Assembly (NCBI RefSeq): GCF_963675165.1
Contig: NC_087390.1
Span: forward strand, 2,866,001-2,930,000
Length of the DNA stretch: 64,000 nt
Reading direction: 5' to 3'
DNA from: Halichondria panicea
Lineage: Eukaryota; Porifera; Demospongiae; Suberitida; Halichondriidae
Part shown: one piece after another, positions 46,979 through 62,100 of the stretch
Layout: every line of letters begins with the position of its first letter
How positions within the stretch are numbered: position 1 is the first letter of the stretch
Made by a program: the position numbers and the translations under genes
The notes under the pieces: generated by a model
Databases searched by the model: none
What the model was told of the DNA's origin: nothing
The model's input: the letters and a program-made list of their open reading frames with translations, nothing else

Positions 46979-47540
46979 GGGGGGGGGGGTTAATTTACAG
47001 CGCAGGTTCATCTACGACGTGCTGATAGATCAACAGTATGGTACAGATACAACACTGTATAGGCCTACCTTCATCTGGCAGATCAAGATTGCTTCCTTTA
47101 TAACTGTCCATGCTTTCTCATTCACACGTTACCGTAGCTTACAACAGATCTGTTTCTTCTGTCTGCGCGCCTCTTCACAGTGTTGTGTGCTGAGCTAGTT
47201 GTCAGTTTAAGCTAGTTAGGGCATTATCTTAGCTTAGCTTTGTTTATATAGCTCAGTGTTGCGTTTAACCGAACGCACACGTACACACGCACGCAGCAAA
47301 CTCAGTTTGTAATGAACGTCAGTACTGTATAATTATTGTTCCAGAAAACTAGTCAGGAGGAGGGGTGTGTCCTACTGTAATCATTAGCCTAAGCTTCCGC
47401 TTTTGAAGGAAATTGTCTTCATGATGTGCGTTTCTTTACACGTACACAGGCACCATAAATTACAGCCAACAAATAGATCCTACATCTCTTGTAGTACGGT
47501 ACTTGAGCTCAGAAAGTTTATAGAGTTCTCAAGTTTAGAC

Positions 47541-50500
47541 ATGCCTATCGAAGACGTTGAAAAGATAGTTCGCAAGGAGCCCATCGAGAACTACTACGAT
47601 GTTGGAAATGAGCTTGGAAGGTGAGAGCAGTGCAAGTGCATTTTGTCGTGTCTAGTTGTGCTGCAGGTCTAGCTCTGCACAACTATAGCTTGTACTTATG
47701 CAAACATTACAAGCTTTAGTATTCACATGTGTGGTGTGAATTTGCTAATTATATATTATCGTAAATTTGTAAACATTGTGCAGAGGAAAGTTTGCCATCG
47801 TGAAGAGATGCACCGAGAAATCAAGTGGTACCCAATTTGCTGCTAAAGTACTAAAGAAACGTCGGCGTGGTAGATCCGTCCGAGAAGATATTCTTGTTGA
47901 GATTGACATAATGAGACAGGCCAATGGTAATGGCAAGCGTCCCAGAATTATCAAGCTGTATGAGGTTTTCGAGAGCTCCCATGAATTTCACATCATTCTT
48001 GAACTGTAAGTATTCTTTGTGGGTATCCAGAATGTAGCTGTGGTAGCTGTGGGCTCCTTTGGGCAAACCACATTTCCTCAACTTAGTTGCTTGTCTGCAT
48101 ACACATCTTCATTGTGTTCAAACATAGTCAATTCCCCTTTACAGAGAAAGCTTAGGTTGCATTGTATTATCGTGTTAGTACCACCATATAAAGTTATTTC
48201 AAAGAGATTGCGGTTGTTCTTAGAGCCTGTGGAGTGATTAGGCCAACACACAGAGTGTTCCAAGTTAGCTTGCTAGGCTGTAACTTGTTTGCCCTGAGGG
48301 ATTAGTTTGCAAGAGTGTGTGTGGTTTTCCAGCCAAATAGCTGAGTGAATTTGGCTCTGTCTAGTTTATGTAGGAATTGTTTTACAAAGCCATCCCACAG
48401 TTTTCAGCATCACACAATGAACCTGCAACAGTCTTGTAATAGCAAGATGTGTGTTACAGTATAGTTATAACACTGTTCTGAGCACATGCAGCTTATGATG
48501 TGCCCCACTAGCTGTTGAAGCCAGCAATACTTGTAAGGTTGTAGTCTTAACACATCAAAGGGATCACCACCCACTTCAAAGGGAAAGGCTCAGCTGCTCC
48601 CTCTCACAGGCTAGCTAACATGTCACTTATTTTTAGTGGACTAAAAACTGCTCAAGTTAAACGCATGATATTCTTACTATAAGCATGTCTGTGTCGTGTA
48701 TATTTGGCTCTGTTCTTTCTACTCGAATTCTTGGGATACCTAGTCGAATTACTCGATGATTCCTTTAAAGACATTGTTTGCTACATTCAATCACTCCACC
48801 CACATCGAATATCTCGCAGCTAGCATGCCTTCAGTTGTCATAGCTACCTCCTCTGGGCCTTTAAGACACGCTAAAGTTATGTATACGCTCTCAAAAGAGA
48901 GATGGCATTTCAGTGATTTATTGTCAAGGGCTGTGCCTTGTTTTGTGTGGTTGCTTAGATATATTGCATTCTTTTCAAAGTGTGGCCAGATAGATGAATG
49001 TCTCCACTGCTAACTTTTTCTATGTCAACAAACAAGTATTATAGAGGAGAAAACTTCAATTAGATGATATAATAATTATATATACGTAATAATTATACTC
49101 CTATAGCTAAGATCTCTTGTACTTAGATCTGAAGTGTGTACAGCATGCATCAAACTTTCCAGATATGTTATATTACTTAATTGTCACATGCATTGTCTTG
49201 TTCAATGAACTATTGTAGTTGCTTGATATTGTCTATATAGCTAGACTGGTTGCTAACCAGCGGGCCTTATTCGATCACCCTAATCCCGTTAGCATGGCCG
49301 CTAGTCACATGTTTTTGTAGTGGATGATGGCTTTGACTCAACATGCACCCATAAGTGGCTACTGTTACCAAAGCTTTTAGCCATTGTTCACATGTATAGT
49401 AGAAGTTGTTTCATATTGCATATACTGATCAGGGGAAAAATACACCAGCACTATCTTTTTCTCTCTGCACATACCTTAAGTTTTTGCTTTTACTTGTAAG
49501 TTACCTGTAACTAGCCAATGTTCATCCAATAGTCCACCTGTGAGTGTTCTAATTAACCACTACCTTCACAAGTTGCTTTGGGTTACCATACAGCCACTAG
49601 ACACTACATAGTGTGTCTCCAGGGTGTGTGATTTGATTGTATATACTCCTACCTTCATTAGTGGCCTATTTGTTCTCAGATTAGTAGATATTGGAAGTAT
49701 AAAATTATTAGGAGCTATAGCATGATAATAAATACTTGTAGTAGGGGCCTTTTTTATAGCCATGATGATATTACGTAGCTTGAGTATTTGATTAACGGAT
49801 GTCTGCTGAAAAAGAAATTATGCATATCTATGCTGTATGTACCCTATTCAGTAGTATTTGTAACAGACAAAATGCAACCATTTATGATCAGTAGAGCAGT
49901 AAGAAAGGGAAATGAGTAATAAGATTACCTCTACCCTCCCACCCTCACAACCTCCCCCCCACACACGCACACATTCACAGGGCTACTGGTGGAGAGTTGT
50001 TTCGAGTGATAGCCATCGAGCCATTGGTGGAAGAGAAAGCGAGAGAGGTGGTGTTTCAAATCCTGGAGGGAGTGGAACATCTCCACACACTCAACATTGT
50101 GCATCTGGACTTGAAGGTATGTAGTTTCTCACACCTGGTCACTTTGATGTTGTATTGTCAGCAGACATTGTCCCATTGTAAGCGTATTCATTGGTGTTAA
50201 TGTGTCATAGTGACAAGTCTGGCACTGTGCATGGAATGTGTGGAGTGTTTATGGAATGTATATAATGATCATTGTTGACTTCACTGGTCTGTCCCATAAA
50301 ATAATAAGAAGTATAAGAGATCGTTTCCTTTCATTTCTTTCCTTCCTTAAATGCACCTGTGAAGTCACATCTTAGATCATATATAGCCCACGCATTGCTC
50401 ATGCAGGCAGTGAGTTGCTTTGATCCCCCCCCCCCATGTGTGTGTTGTTTGTGTGTCAGTGTGTGCATAGGGGAGGGGAGTTAGTGTTGTGTAAGAGGAT

Positions 50501-53500
50501 ATACATTTTTGTTTGCTAATTAAGTGGCCTAATTAACCTGCTGATTTGGGTGATTTAATTAGCTCATGATTTGATTACAGACCAATTTTAGTCACTGTTG
50601 TGACCTTAATTTATCCAAATGTGATTTGATTCTCAAGAAGCTCAGCAAACCTCTCAAATGATTGTCAGATTGATCATTCCCCCAATGAACATGTTATAAA
50701 TATATATACCCAAGCAATATAATTATTATACCCACTGCAGATGAACTTCAACATTATTATAATAATTATAGTCCCTGAAATTCAATACAACGTATTTGAG
50801 GGTCCAGTGTTGACGTATAATTATACTGATTCATTTCTGTGGCTGTATGAATAATTATGAGCTCTCAAAACCATCTGAGAAATGTTTGCTATTCTCTCTG
50901 AATGGACAACACAATTACTCAGTAATGTATCCCCAACGACCCCAAGGATCAAATTCACTAATTCCGTGCCTGAAGTAATTTGTCACACACGTCACGCACG
51001 CACAGTGATACCTTAACTTCTCTGCAAGAGAGAATCTAGGTCTTCTTTAATTTTACTGTCAGCTGTATGATTTGAGGATCTATATAACTTGTGCCTAGAG
51101 CATCCGATTCCTATAAGAAAGCTTTCATTCTGTAGCTCTTAAGGAACTAGTTCGTTACAGGCAGAGAATCCTAGATTGTTTTGTAGAGAGCTATAGACGT
51201 ATTGTTTTTTTTTTATTGCATATAGCTACAAGCCCTATATAATCAAGTATACATATAGCCATAGAGATTTGATCTCACCATATACAGTAGTTCCCCAGCA
51301 TTCCCCAGTATTTCCAGGCTGTATCAATGCTCTGATGGTTTTGCTCTGGTATGGCAGTTTTTGGCAGTGGCAGCAGCTGCTATTATTCGAGTAATTGCTG
51401 AGCATTGGCAACTAGCAACCTACAAGGTTCCGGCCAAGATGCTTAGCTTGTGAGCTGTGCTGCTCAAAGGGTTCTTTAATTACAAAGTTATGATGTAAGA
51501 GCGGCGAATTCCAATACTTGGAACTTGGACCAACATTATTCTAGGATGCGTACATTTTTCACACTATCATAAAAAATATTTTGGCGCATGCACACAAACT
51601 TTTCTGCACCTATTTTAGTTTCCTTGTTTGTATACGCACACATATTGTATAAAACTGTCTTCTTCTCACACACACACAGCCCGAGAATATCCTGCTGTAC
51701 CGTAAAGGATCTCTGGACATTAAGATTGCCGACTTTGGCCTTTCTGTGCAAGTGAAGGAGGGACAAGAAATGAAGAACCTCGTGGGAACAGCCGAATATG
51801 TCTGTAAGTCTAACTAAATCTCAAAAGGGGAGGTGGGGCGTTAGAAGATCAAAGCATTTCATACATGTCCTGACTACATCAAAGATGTATAGAGCATAAA
51901 TTCTACTTTTTAAAATTAAAAAAGATTTCCACTAGTGTGTTTATGCACTAATGTGGTATCATGGATCGGTCTAATGGTCCACAAAAATGCCTTGATCTTT
52001 TCACCAAATCAGAGAAGCATACAGCCCAGACATTAGTTTCTCATGCAATACAACGGTAGTTAAGTGTGTGTGCTTGGAGTCTAGCTAGGAATGTGCAGCA
52101 CATGTGCTTTAATCCGTGTGAAATGAAAGGATGTACGTAGTGAGGTTTGATCTAACTTCCATTTTGCAAGTGTTGGCTTCTCCTAGCTTCTGTCTTGCTT
52201 GTGTTGTCTGAGTTTGTGGGTTTCAATCCTCGTGTCTTAGTTGGTTTCTACCGGCGATGGTAGTGACTGCTCGGGTATCAACAGTTTACATTTCTGGACT
52301 GCTTGAGATGCCTTTACTAACGGGATCCTTTCATGTGTTGTTTTAAGTACTAGCCGCAGCTCTGTGCAAAAAATACCAAATTATGTCGTGAATAGTATTG
52401 TAGGACTAGAGTTTATGTTTCTAATGCTGTAATTGTAATAGAGTTGATATTTTATGCATAACTGTACGTAACACTAAACACATTGATTATGTAGGAATGT
52501 GACTTAAGTTAATTAATATGCTGACTAAAAATTGCCGTGATTCTATTATTTATTCGCACATTTCGTTCACCCCCACAGAAGCCTTTCTCCATAGGCTTGT
52601 ATATCGAGTAATCTAACAGCTTCTGATCACTCAAAGTGCTCAAATGTTCCTTTTTAGGGCGTGATTGGTCTCGATCAGAACGGTAGTTTATTAGACCTTT
52701 ATTGGGCCAAGTGTGCATGGAATGTAATATCACCGACGTAGCTCTTAGCATGTACAACGTTATTCTTTAATAGTAGACTTACTCTCTTTGCCACTAACTA
52801 TATGGACCTATACATTCTTCCGGAATCTAATTCTTGGCCTTCTCACGCGATATCCAACAGTTGTGTAGTACGTGAGCACAATATTGTCTCCAGTTCTCAT
52901 GGCTAGCTGATTGTTTGTTGATGAAGGAGCTCTTGTACTTTGGAATGTCTGTAGTCTTGGTGATCAGACCTGTTAGCTGTGTTGATCTGGACGGCAAGTA
53001 CCTGTTGTTCTCATGTTCTAGACATGTCCACCTACAAGTGTGTGTGTCCACATGTTGACTAATTTTGTTTAATGTTGCATGTTATCATACAATTGCACTA
53101 CTGAACCCAAAATGTTTGTTGAGTGAAGATGTGAGTTATGTCTGGTTTCAATATCAGAGGGCTCCTGTTCTGATTACAGTGTCTTTGAGCTATACAATAT
53201 CGTGTACTGCAAAGTATGCAAGACTGCATGCATGGCTTAGCATTACACGTACCTTTTATCAGGTTACCATTCTCACATGTTATATGCACACCTCTGGGTC
53301 ATTAAGTAATACTACCACATATCATTGACATTAATGTGTTTGTACGTGCAGCTCCGGAGATCTTGAACTTTGAGCCCCTGAGCACGTTCAGTGACATATG
53401 GTAAGTACGCATGCATGCATGTATGCACACTCACTGTACTTTTAGTAATACTCCAGCAAAAACTATACAGCCTAATTTGCTGCAACTTCATTCCCTATAG

Positions 53501-56500
53501 ACTTCACTCTAAGTAGTGGAGTCTGTTGAAGCAAGCCACGTATATATATAGAAGTTAATTGTGTGTTTCCCTGTTAGTCTTATTAGTAGTGCATGACATA
53601 ACGTTATGTTTCTGTATTACCTTAAGAGTTCGGTGGCCATCTGTTGACTGTGTGTGTTGTATGATCAACACCCAGTGCCTCAGGGCCAAACACTGCACTT
53701 GGGGGGATCGTGAGTGGGGTCCATTTTAGGAGATTGATGAAAACAAAACACAGGCTTTATTTATTTATTGTGTATCCTAATGGAAGGCACATGACTCTGC
53801 ATATTGAGATGGGTGTGTGTGTGTATGCTGGGTGTAGTGTTTTCATTTATTGTTTTTATTCTTGCAGGAGTATTGGAGCTCTGACCTATGCACTGTGAGT
53901 GGCTGTTGTGTTGTGCTTTATGTTATAATACTGCATCCTGTACGGTTTGTGCTCGTGCAGTTTGCATATAGAGAGAGCATGCGTTTCTGTAACAACTATT
54001 GGATGCCCTAAACTAGCCCATAAATTATTGCAAAATGCTTATAATTTAGTGATTAAATAGCACACGTACCTCACCCTATGTAAACTGTTTAAAAATGTCA
54101 TGCTCCATATGTAAGTATAGCTAAAGAGTTCTCCCATGATACCACAAGTAACCCCATTCCCTCTTACAGGATGACTGGCTACTCCCCGTTCCAAGGCGAG
54201 ACTCACCAGGAGACGTTCCTCAACGTGTCCATGGCTGACTATGACTTTGATGATGAGTTGTTTGAGCAAGTCTCTAATGAAGCGAAGGATTTTATTGAGA
54301 AACTGCTGATACTGCGTCCAAAGTAAGTCGATTACCATGCACACATATATATATATGCATGCTATCAGTAAGGCAACTCGACAATAAATAAGTCATGCAA
54401 CTCTAGCTAGTGTGTGGGTGAGCACAAAAAGGAATCAGTGTCAGTAATATTATTTATTTGCAGTTTTAAATTAGACAGGTGGCCTTGGCAAAATATTAGT
54501 GATCTCTGATACCACACAAGGACTTATTCCGCCCACTATTATTGTGTGCAACCACCCACTCACTCAAGCACCGTTCTCTCTTACTGGGTTACGACGACCA
54601 TATATAGTCATTACCCACCTCTGCATATCTTTATCTATAAATACCTTGATATTTGATTACTTAAAAGGCTCATAGTATTGTCCATTATGGCCAATATATC
54701 GGATTACAGCTAAGCATGTGGCCGTAATTGTATGTTGCATTAAACCTAAATGCTATATACATCACTATACCAACAAGTTTGTATTTAGTCAGACAGTGCA
54801 TGGGCTTTGTGTGTGGTATGTGTTGTGTATATATGGTGGCATAAACAATGCTGGCTCCAATCGGCTGAGGCATCTCATTTGGCCCATTGAATTACACTCC
54901 AGTCTAGGGATTACTTGAATGCATTGTGGTCATAAATGGTCATGCTCTGATGATTTGTGGGTGTTGTGAGAAATCCCATAGGCTTCAGGAGACTGCCAGT
55001 TTATTATGTCTGGCTGATTGTATACCTGCTAATTACTGCTTCAATTGCTTCCCTTTTCATTCTGTAACATAAAGACTGTTGATTCACACTCCCTCTCCCC
55101 CCCCCCCCCCCCACACACACACGCAGAAAGAGACTCACAGCTGCTAAGTGTCTACAGCACCCCTGGATGAAGGCTCGTAGTGCCAACCTGAACAGTTCAA
55201 CCTCGTCCCTCGATTCAGCCGTGTGTATCGACTCCACCTCATCCATGGAACCATCTCCTTCCAGCTCCACCTCCTCCTCATTTGAACCCGCTCCCTCTAC
55301 TCCCACGACAACCTCGGCACCGATCATGTCCAAACCAGAGGATGTCAAAAAGCTCAGCCAAAGCCTCACAACATCTTTAGTCACCGAGAGACACGTAGCT
55401 GACTCAAAGCCAAAGAACAAAGACACTCAAAGTGCTCCAAAAGAGATAGAAAGCTCGTCAAAGAAAGATGTACAATCACCTGAAACTTCCATTCCTGAAC
55501 TACAATCTACCAAAGGAGATGGTGTGCAAGCTCCGCCCATTTCTCCCCCGTTGAGTACAGGGTCTAGCACTAGCACCCTCCGAGGTGGTGATTCTTTCGA
55601 GAGTATTCCAACACTCAAAGAAGACACGGGAAAATCGAAAACAAAAGTGGATCTGACGGACAGTGGCGCAGAAAAAGAGGTGTCACCGAAATCTAAAAAC
55701 GCTGATAGTACTGATAGCACATCTACAAGTTACAAGTACAGTTCGAGATTCACTAGGGATTCAAACGCTTCAGAGTCCAAAGTATTAAGGAAATCGACAT
55801 CTCCGAGCTCGTCTTTTGATAAGAAGTACAGGTCCTCCAGGAGCACCTCTGAGGAAAAAGAGACTACTCTGTCTGATGCCAGCAAGCCTAAGCTCGAATC
55901 CAAAGACACTGAAAAATCAACTAGTGAGAGTAAGTACACACCGCCTGCAGAGAAAGAGTCAACAGCAAAGGCATATCGATACACGCCTAAATATACCCCT
56001 AGAGAGAGTGGGTCCAGGTCTCCTAGAGAGGACTGCATCTCACCAACTAAAGCGGAGCAGAGGCCTAGCTCAAGAAACTCACCACTCGAGATACGCAGTG
56101 AAGAGCCTTACAAGAGGAGGATTGGATCCAGAACCAGCTCACTCGAGAACACTCAAGAAGATTCCACCGGCTATAGGTCGCGAAGATTTGCAGCTAACAG
56201 TGCAAATAGTTCTACGGAGGACACTAAGTCGAGTTCAGTAGTGGAGAAACAATTGCCAACGTCTAAAGTGACCATTACCGATGTCACTAGCAAGACTGCT
56301 TCAACGGAATGCACTACCAGTGAGTTAGGTGCATGGGGTGTGTGTAGTTGAATTGTACAACATTATGTACATACATGCGTACCTTTATTGTATTCCAATA
56401 CATTTTTTAGCAATACTCTTGCACATATTCTGCATATGTATTTTATTATTGACATGTTTTCTTTCCTTCAGGTCCTCCACTGTCCACTATGTTGAGCAAG

Positions 56501-58828
56501 CCCACGACAGAACCAGCCAAGATCTCACCCACAAAGACGAAACGTACCACTTCCATGGAGTCAGATACAGACTACGGCTCTGGTAGCTCACGTTCCAGTT
56601 CCCTCGAGACCACCCCCTCCACGAAACAGGATAACAAGTACGCCCTCGACAGGGTTCCTATTGGTCGATCTCGAGAGAGAACCAGTGAGAGTTATGTCAC
56701 CAAGTCATCCACCTTGGAGCGACCGTACAAGACCAGTTTGACATCCTCCTACGATTCTCAGAGAGATAAACATTTAGAATCAGTCACCACTGCTGCTCTA
56801 AGGAGCCAAACCCTGGGCCGTAAATCGGCCCTTAATTCAACTTCAAACTCGTCGACACGCTTGGCTAGCACTCTGGACCGTAAGCGTCCTCCTTCAAGTC
56901 GAATAGCCTCCTCTGATGTGACTAGCCTCAACCCCGCTACCATAGAGAGCCTGGAGAAACTGGAGAGGATTAAAAGACGAGATCATCATCGACCCCTAAC
57001 CCCCGAGCCTGAAAGTCCAGGGGTCACTCAGATCAAGATGCTGCAATCACCAGAACGACAATCACGAAGGAAGAGTGAAGGGAACCATCCGATAGGTCAT
57101 TTGATTGGTCACCTGACCTGTACTCCCAGTACACTACCTGAAGAACCCGAGATTGGTGCGGAAAAGGATACTAACACGGTTGAAAGCACACAGGAAACGA
57201 ATATTCCTCAAACTACAGAGAAACCAGATGCCATTAAAAATACACCAGACATTGTGGTGGAAAGTGCAGTTAAAGATACTGGAGACTTGAAAACAGGCAG
57301 CAAAGATGTCGTAAAGGTTTCTGTCACAACTGATGATTCGATTAAGACTGTTCAAAGTAGTATAGAAGTATCGAGCAAAACTACAGAGAAAGATGACAGT
57401 AAAGATGACTCGCCAAACAAAACTGAAAATGCTATTGTACAGAGGAAAGAAAGAGTAGCTGAGGTAGGGAAGAAAGAAGGACTCTCTCGAACAATGAGTC
57501 AACCTCCCAAATCTACCTCGCCCTCGGACGATCGCAAGTCAAAGTATAAGTCCTCCACAGACAATGTGTACACCCTCGTTTCCCGCTCACCGATTGAGTC
57601 AGTGTGGGGGAGTTTTCGTTCCGAGAAAACAACGTCAATCCGTACCAAGACGAGGGACGATCACAGTTGGCGAGTCAAAACCCCAACATCCGATTCCCCC
57701 CGAAGTACTCAAATAAAGTGTGATTCTCCGAATACATCCCGCTCCAACACACCTACTTCCCCTCCTTTGCGTAAACCTGACGAGGTTAAACGTGAGAATT
57801 CGTTTGGATCACGCTCATCCACACCAACTTCTCCCCTTGTCAAGGATACAGACAAACCCTTAAGAGAAGGTCGATCAAGCCCCAAAATTACCTACACTTC
57901 TGTGAAGATCGAGGAAAGAATAACCAGCCCTACTCCTAAAGCACCAGTAGTCAAGGAAACTTCTGAAGAGAGTCCGAAAGCAATAGTTCATCATTCTAAG
58001 AGTCCAACCCCACTTCGCAGTACAGAGGTGAAACTAAGAACACGTTTGACCACTTCCCCCGGACGAGACCATCGCCGACCAAAGTCACGTGATTGTGAGG
58101 CCATGAGAGCAAAGAAAATCGAGCAGAGGAAGACACCAGTTCTGACTCCCGAGGCATTGGAAGCTTTGGACTCAATGCTCAAATGTGGCGTCACTGATGA
58201 CAGTGACGTACTGGAAACGTGTGTGGAGGAGGAAGAACCAAAAGAGACATCCTATTTGAAGTTTGAACCTCGCGTTGCATCTCCTGAAAAGAGAGTCACT
58301 CTCGATTCCAAACCATCTGTTCTCAATGAGCCCGCAATGCCCAGTGCAGTGAGAAAGGTGCTGCTTGAAGATAAAAGACAGACAAAAAGTGCGAGCACAC
58401 TCAGTAACGAACGTGACTCCCTCCCCGTGTGCCCGGAGGTGGGGGAACCCCCTTCTGATGCATTCTCGCAGAGTATGGACGCGAGATTGTCTCTCTCCAG
58501 CAAAGGTCGTTTCCGACATTCGTTTTCCGGTGGCATTTCCACCTCTCTATCGATGACAGACTTGTCTCAGATTGGTAAGAAAGAAAGCAAAGCTCGACGT
58601 GTGGGGAGATCTAATAGCAAGCGATTGATTGGACGCTCGGCAATCGATTCATACGTATCAGACAATCGTACCAGCCCTTCGCGTCGAGGATCTGGTTCTG
58701 GTACTCTCTCTGTTACAAGTTTGCAAAGCTCATCATCAAGTACTCTCCCGGCTACTAAAATACTCAGTGGGAGAGGTATTGACTATAAAGAGAAAAAACC
58801 TGAAAGAAGGTTTAGATTATTCAAGTAA
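47541..58828 (+). CDS. DRAK/DAPK-family Ser/Thr kinase with a long disordered tail
   Basis: Nine exons join in phase: 47541-47620, 47784-48005, 49981-50116, 51680-51803, 53352-53400, 53868-53894, 54170-54322, 55127-56319 and 56472-58828 (1,446 aa). The kinase domain spans about residues 20-285. It shows a Gly loop (GNELGRGKFAIV), Lys (FAAKVLKK), LDLKPENILL in the catalytic loop, DFGLS, GTAEYVSPEIL and YSPFQGETHQET. HLDLK replaces HRDLK, a trait of the DAPK/STK17 group. The family phosphorylates cytoskeletal and apoptosis-related targets. After the kinase, about 1,150 residues are Ser/Thr/Lys-rich with many SPxx, RSxS and TPTSP patterns and no folded domain that I can see. No death domain, ankyrin repeats or calmodulin segment was found, which fits STK17 better than DAPK1. 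The tail length is unlike vertebrate STK17 (about 400 aa in total). Confidence 0.88.
48006..49980. other. Large kinase intron, no gene seen
   Basis: About 2 kb, AT-rich. Only chance ORFs. Other long introns of this gene (50117-51679, 51804-53351, 54323-55126) also hold nothing that I can assign. Confidence 0.5.
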
Positions 58829-59119
58829 TTTTGCATTGACTGTTTACATGTCAGCCTTATTTATCCTGTTTGTATATTTGCATATGTGTGTTGTTTTACA
58901 TAAAGATTCAGCTCTTTTGTGCATACTCATGGTCATGTCATCTGTGTAAATGTGTGTTTATTTTTTTATCAATAGTGCTGCAGTTAAAACACATTTCAAA
59001 TTTGTAGTTAATGATCTTTACCTGATACAAATTATTACAATGTGAGTGATCGACCTCTACCAAATCATGTGACCAAACTACAGCTAAGCTAAAATTTTAA
59101 TTTAGATTCTGATCTTAGA
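58829..59119. other. Intergenic spacer between kinase and transporter
   Basis: 291 bp between the kinase stop and the transporter ATG, both on the plus strand. The upstream part is likely the kinase 3' UTR. No distinct promoter motif. Confidence 0.4.
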
Positions 59120-62100
59120 ATGTCAGAGGTTAAGGTTGCAGCTATGTCGGAGAAGGAGCCACTACTGGGTGATGCAGAGCTAGAGAAGTTGGAGGGGGCG
59201 ATTGTGGGTGGTGCCGAGCAAAGCTACAGCAGCTTCCCTGATCCTAGAGTGGTCCCTAACCCAACACAGGCGGTAGGTGGCCATCATAATTATTATTGCT
59301 AGCTTAGTAGGTTAGTAGGTTGTATTATGCAGAATTAATAGCTAGGTGTGGCTGCAAGAAAATGAGATGTAGAACCAAGCGTCGTCTTTTTCTGCAGGGG
59401 GTCATACAGTCGAACCAGCCGAAGAGCAAGTGGGAGGGGCTGACCTTTGCCCTCATCCTCTCGGTGGCGGCTGCAGTGGTAGGCTCCAGTACTCAGTTTG
59501 GGTTTAACACAGGTGTCATCAACAGCCCCAAGAAAGTGAGTGGGAGCAGTCCTAAAACTAACGCATTTGGTGACATTTACTGTTAAAAAAACTTGCTTGA
59601 AAAACACATGTGTCATAATATTATTTTCAGCTACCAAACATACAGATGTGTTGTACGTATAATTATGGTTATGTATTTGGGTCATGTGGCTTTCCAGGCG
59701 ATCCAGTCTTCATTTCCGTCCAATGGAACGGTACTGGGTGTGGCCTCTGTTCCATTCAGTGATGACCTGATGACTGTTGCCGTGGCAATTTTTGCTGTAG
59801 GGGGTATGATGGGAGCTCTACCAGCTGGGGTCATTGCAGACTACATTGGAAGGTATTGTTCACCATCTGTTTCATAAGCACTCGGTAATTTCCTATTTTA
59901 ATTCTGTCACATGTGACTTGTGATTGTAGACAATAAAAAGAACAACAGTAGAAACCTTTTGTCTAATGATATAATTGATAACATTTAGTTTTAGCATGAC
60001 CTTATTTTAGTAACATCTGCATGACCTTTGCATTTGTATTGCACTACCTTGATTGCTAGGTGACAATCCTCCCCTCCCTGCATAGGAAGTATACTCTCCT
60101 CCTTAACAACATACTGCTGGTGGTGGCAGTGCTCCTGCAGTCATTTGCAATACACCCGTTCATGTTTATTGCCGGCAGAATCGTCGTGGGAATCAACTCA
60201 GGTAAGAAAACAATCGTTCACTAAGAGTTACCAGCTGAGCTTCGTAATTTTATTCATTGCAGGAATCAACAGTGTTGTGGTGCCATTGTACATATCGGAG
60301 ATCTCTCCTGTCAGCATGCGAGGGTCGTTAGGGGTGTGTCATCAGATGGCTATCACCACTACTATACTGCTCTCGGAGATACTGGGTCTCAACATTGTAA
60401 GTGTCTGTGTGTGGTGGAAGGGGGGAGGTTTCGGCTGCTCGATAATAATATTGTCTGTCAGGGTGTCATACAGGGGGAGGGAAGGGGATATCCCCCCCCT
60501 AAAATTTGCTACTAGTTGTATGACTGAGTGTCCATAGCTGGACATTTTACATACTAACAGGGTATTGAAACAGTTGACCTTTTTTTTTAGTGGTTACTTT
60601 TCTTATTTCCTCCCTCTACTTCAAAATCCTGTATGACACCCTGCCTGTACACTTGCAAATTAATTGTACAAAGCAAACACACACCGTAGACCCTTTCTAG
60701 TGATGTGATGCTCTAGCTGTTATGATACTAACCCCAATTCCTCGTTTTAACCGTCATATCATTATACCTATTACAAAAGATTTGATTGGTGCACTCATCA
60801 TCCCCTAGGCCCTTGGTCGCCCTGACAGCGAGTTCTACGGCTGGCGTGTTCTGTTTGCGTTCCCCCTCCTGTTCTCTGTGTTCCAACTGGTGACCCTGCC
60901 ATTCTGTCCTGAGAGCCCCAAATACCTCTTCCTCAAGAAGAGAAAAGAGAGGGGAGCTATAGAAGGTGAGAAGTCTTTAGTAGATCCTGTATGCAATATA
61001 TTGAGTGCAAGTGTGTGTTTATGCTATTACTGTGGAAAGTTCAATTCTTAGGTAGTTACATGTACGTGTAAGAGATAGTAAAGCTTCAAGAAAAATATCT
61101 GCTAGAGAGGCTAGGGCTTGTTTTCAGTTAATTAGAGTAGTAGCAACATATGATTGTGTACATAACTGATACATGATTTTCCTGTTGCCATGACAGCCCT
61201 CAAACGGCTCCGAGGGTCGGCCAGTATCGACGATGAGCTACAGAACATGACAGAAGAGTTAGAGGAGCTACAAAAACCAAAAGAGAGACTCAAATTCTCC
61301 AACTTTCTCTTCCGACCCTCTCTCCGACTAGCCGTGATCGTCAGTATTGTACTGCACCTGTCACAACAGCTCAGCGGAATTGTGGGGGTAAGTATAATGA
61401 TTTGTTGTCACTAGCTGTTATTATACCAAATATTTTCGTTCTGCAGATTTTCTACTACAGCACTGACTTGTTCAAGGCTGCTGGACTTTCCAATGGTGAC
61501 ATTGCCACGGTAGCAGTGGGAGTGGTTTTAGTGATATTCACTCTAATAACGGTTAGTACGCGTACCCTTCACCCTCACACCGATCACACCCTCACACCCT
61601 CACAGGTGTTCCTCATAGAAGTGGTGGGCCGGCGGACGCTCATGTTATACGGCCTGGGGGGAATGGCCATTTGTTTTGCCTTCCTCACAAGTATGTTCTG
61701 CTTCAAGGTATATGTACCTCAGTTAATAGCCACCCTCTAATCAATACCTCCTACCCTACAGGATGGTTTCTATAGCAACGCTGGTGACACGGACATAACT
61801 GCCCCAGGTGTTCTACTCATCGTGGCTAGTCTGGGAATCACTGCTCTGTTTGCCCTCGGACCAGGTGGGTGGAGGGGAAGGGAGGGGTTTTAAAGTGTGC
61901 TACTGTATTACTATAATGTTTTGCGAGCATCAAACATTTGTGAACTTTGCGATGGTTGATCAATTCGCAACATTAAAATTCGCAAAACCTAAAGTGTTAA
62001 ATACACACGATCCTTACCAGAACGCAGATCGCAAAGGGTCAAATTTTCTGCTGATTTGGCTCATTCGCAAAGGTTTTTCACCCGCAAAATATTCTAGTAA

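Noticed and set aside
57134-57502. Minus-strand ORF of 122 codons inside the kinase tail
   Set aside because: It is an antisense shadow of a long coding exon with biased codons; no start context or domain.
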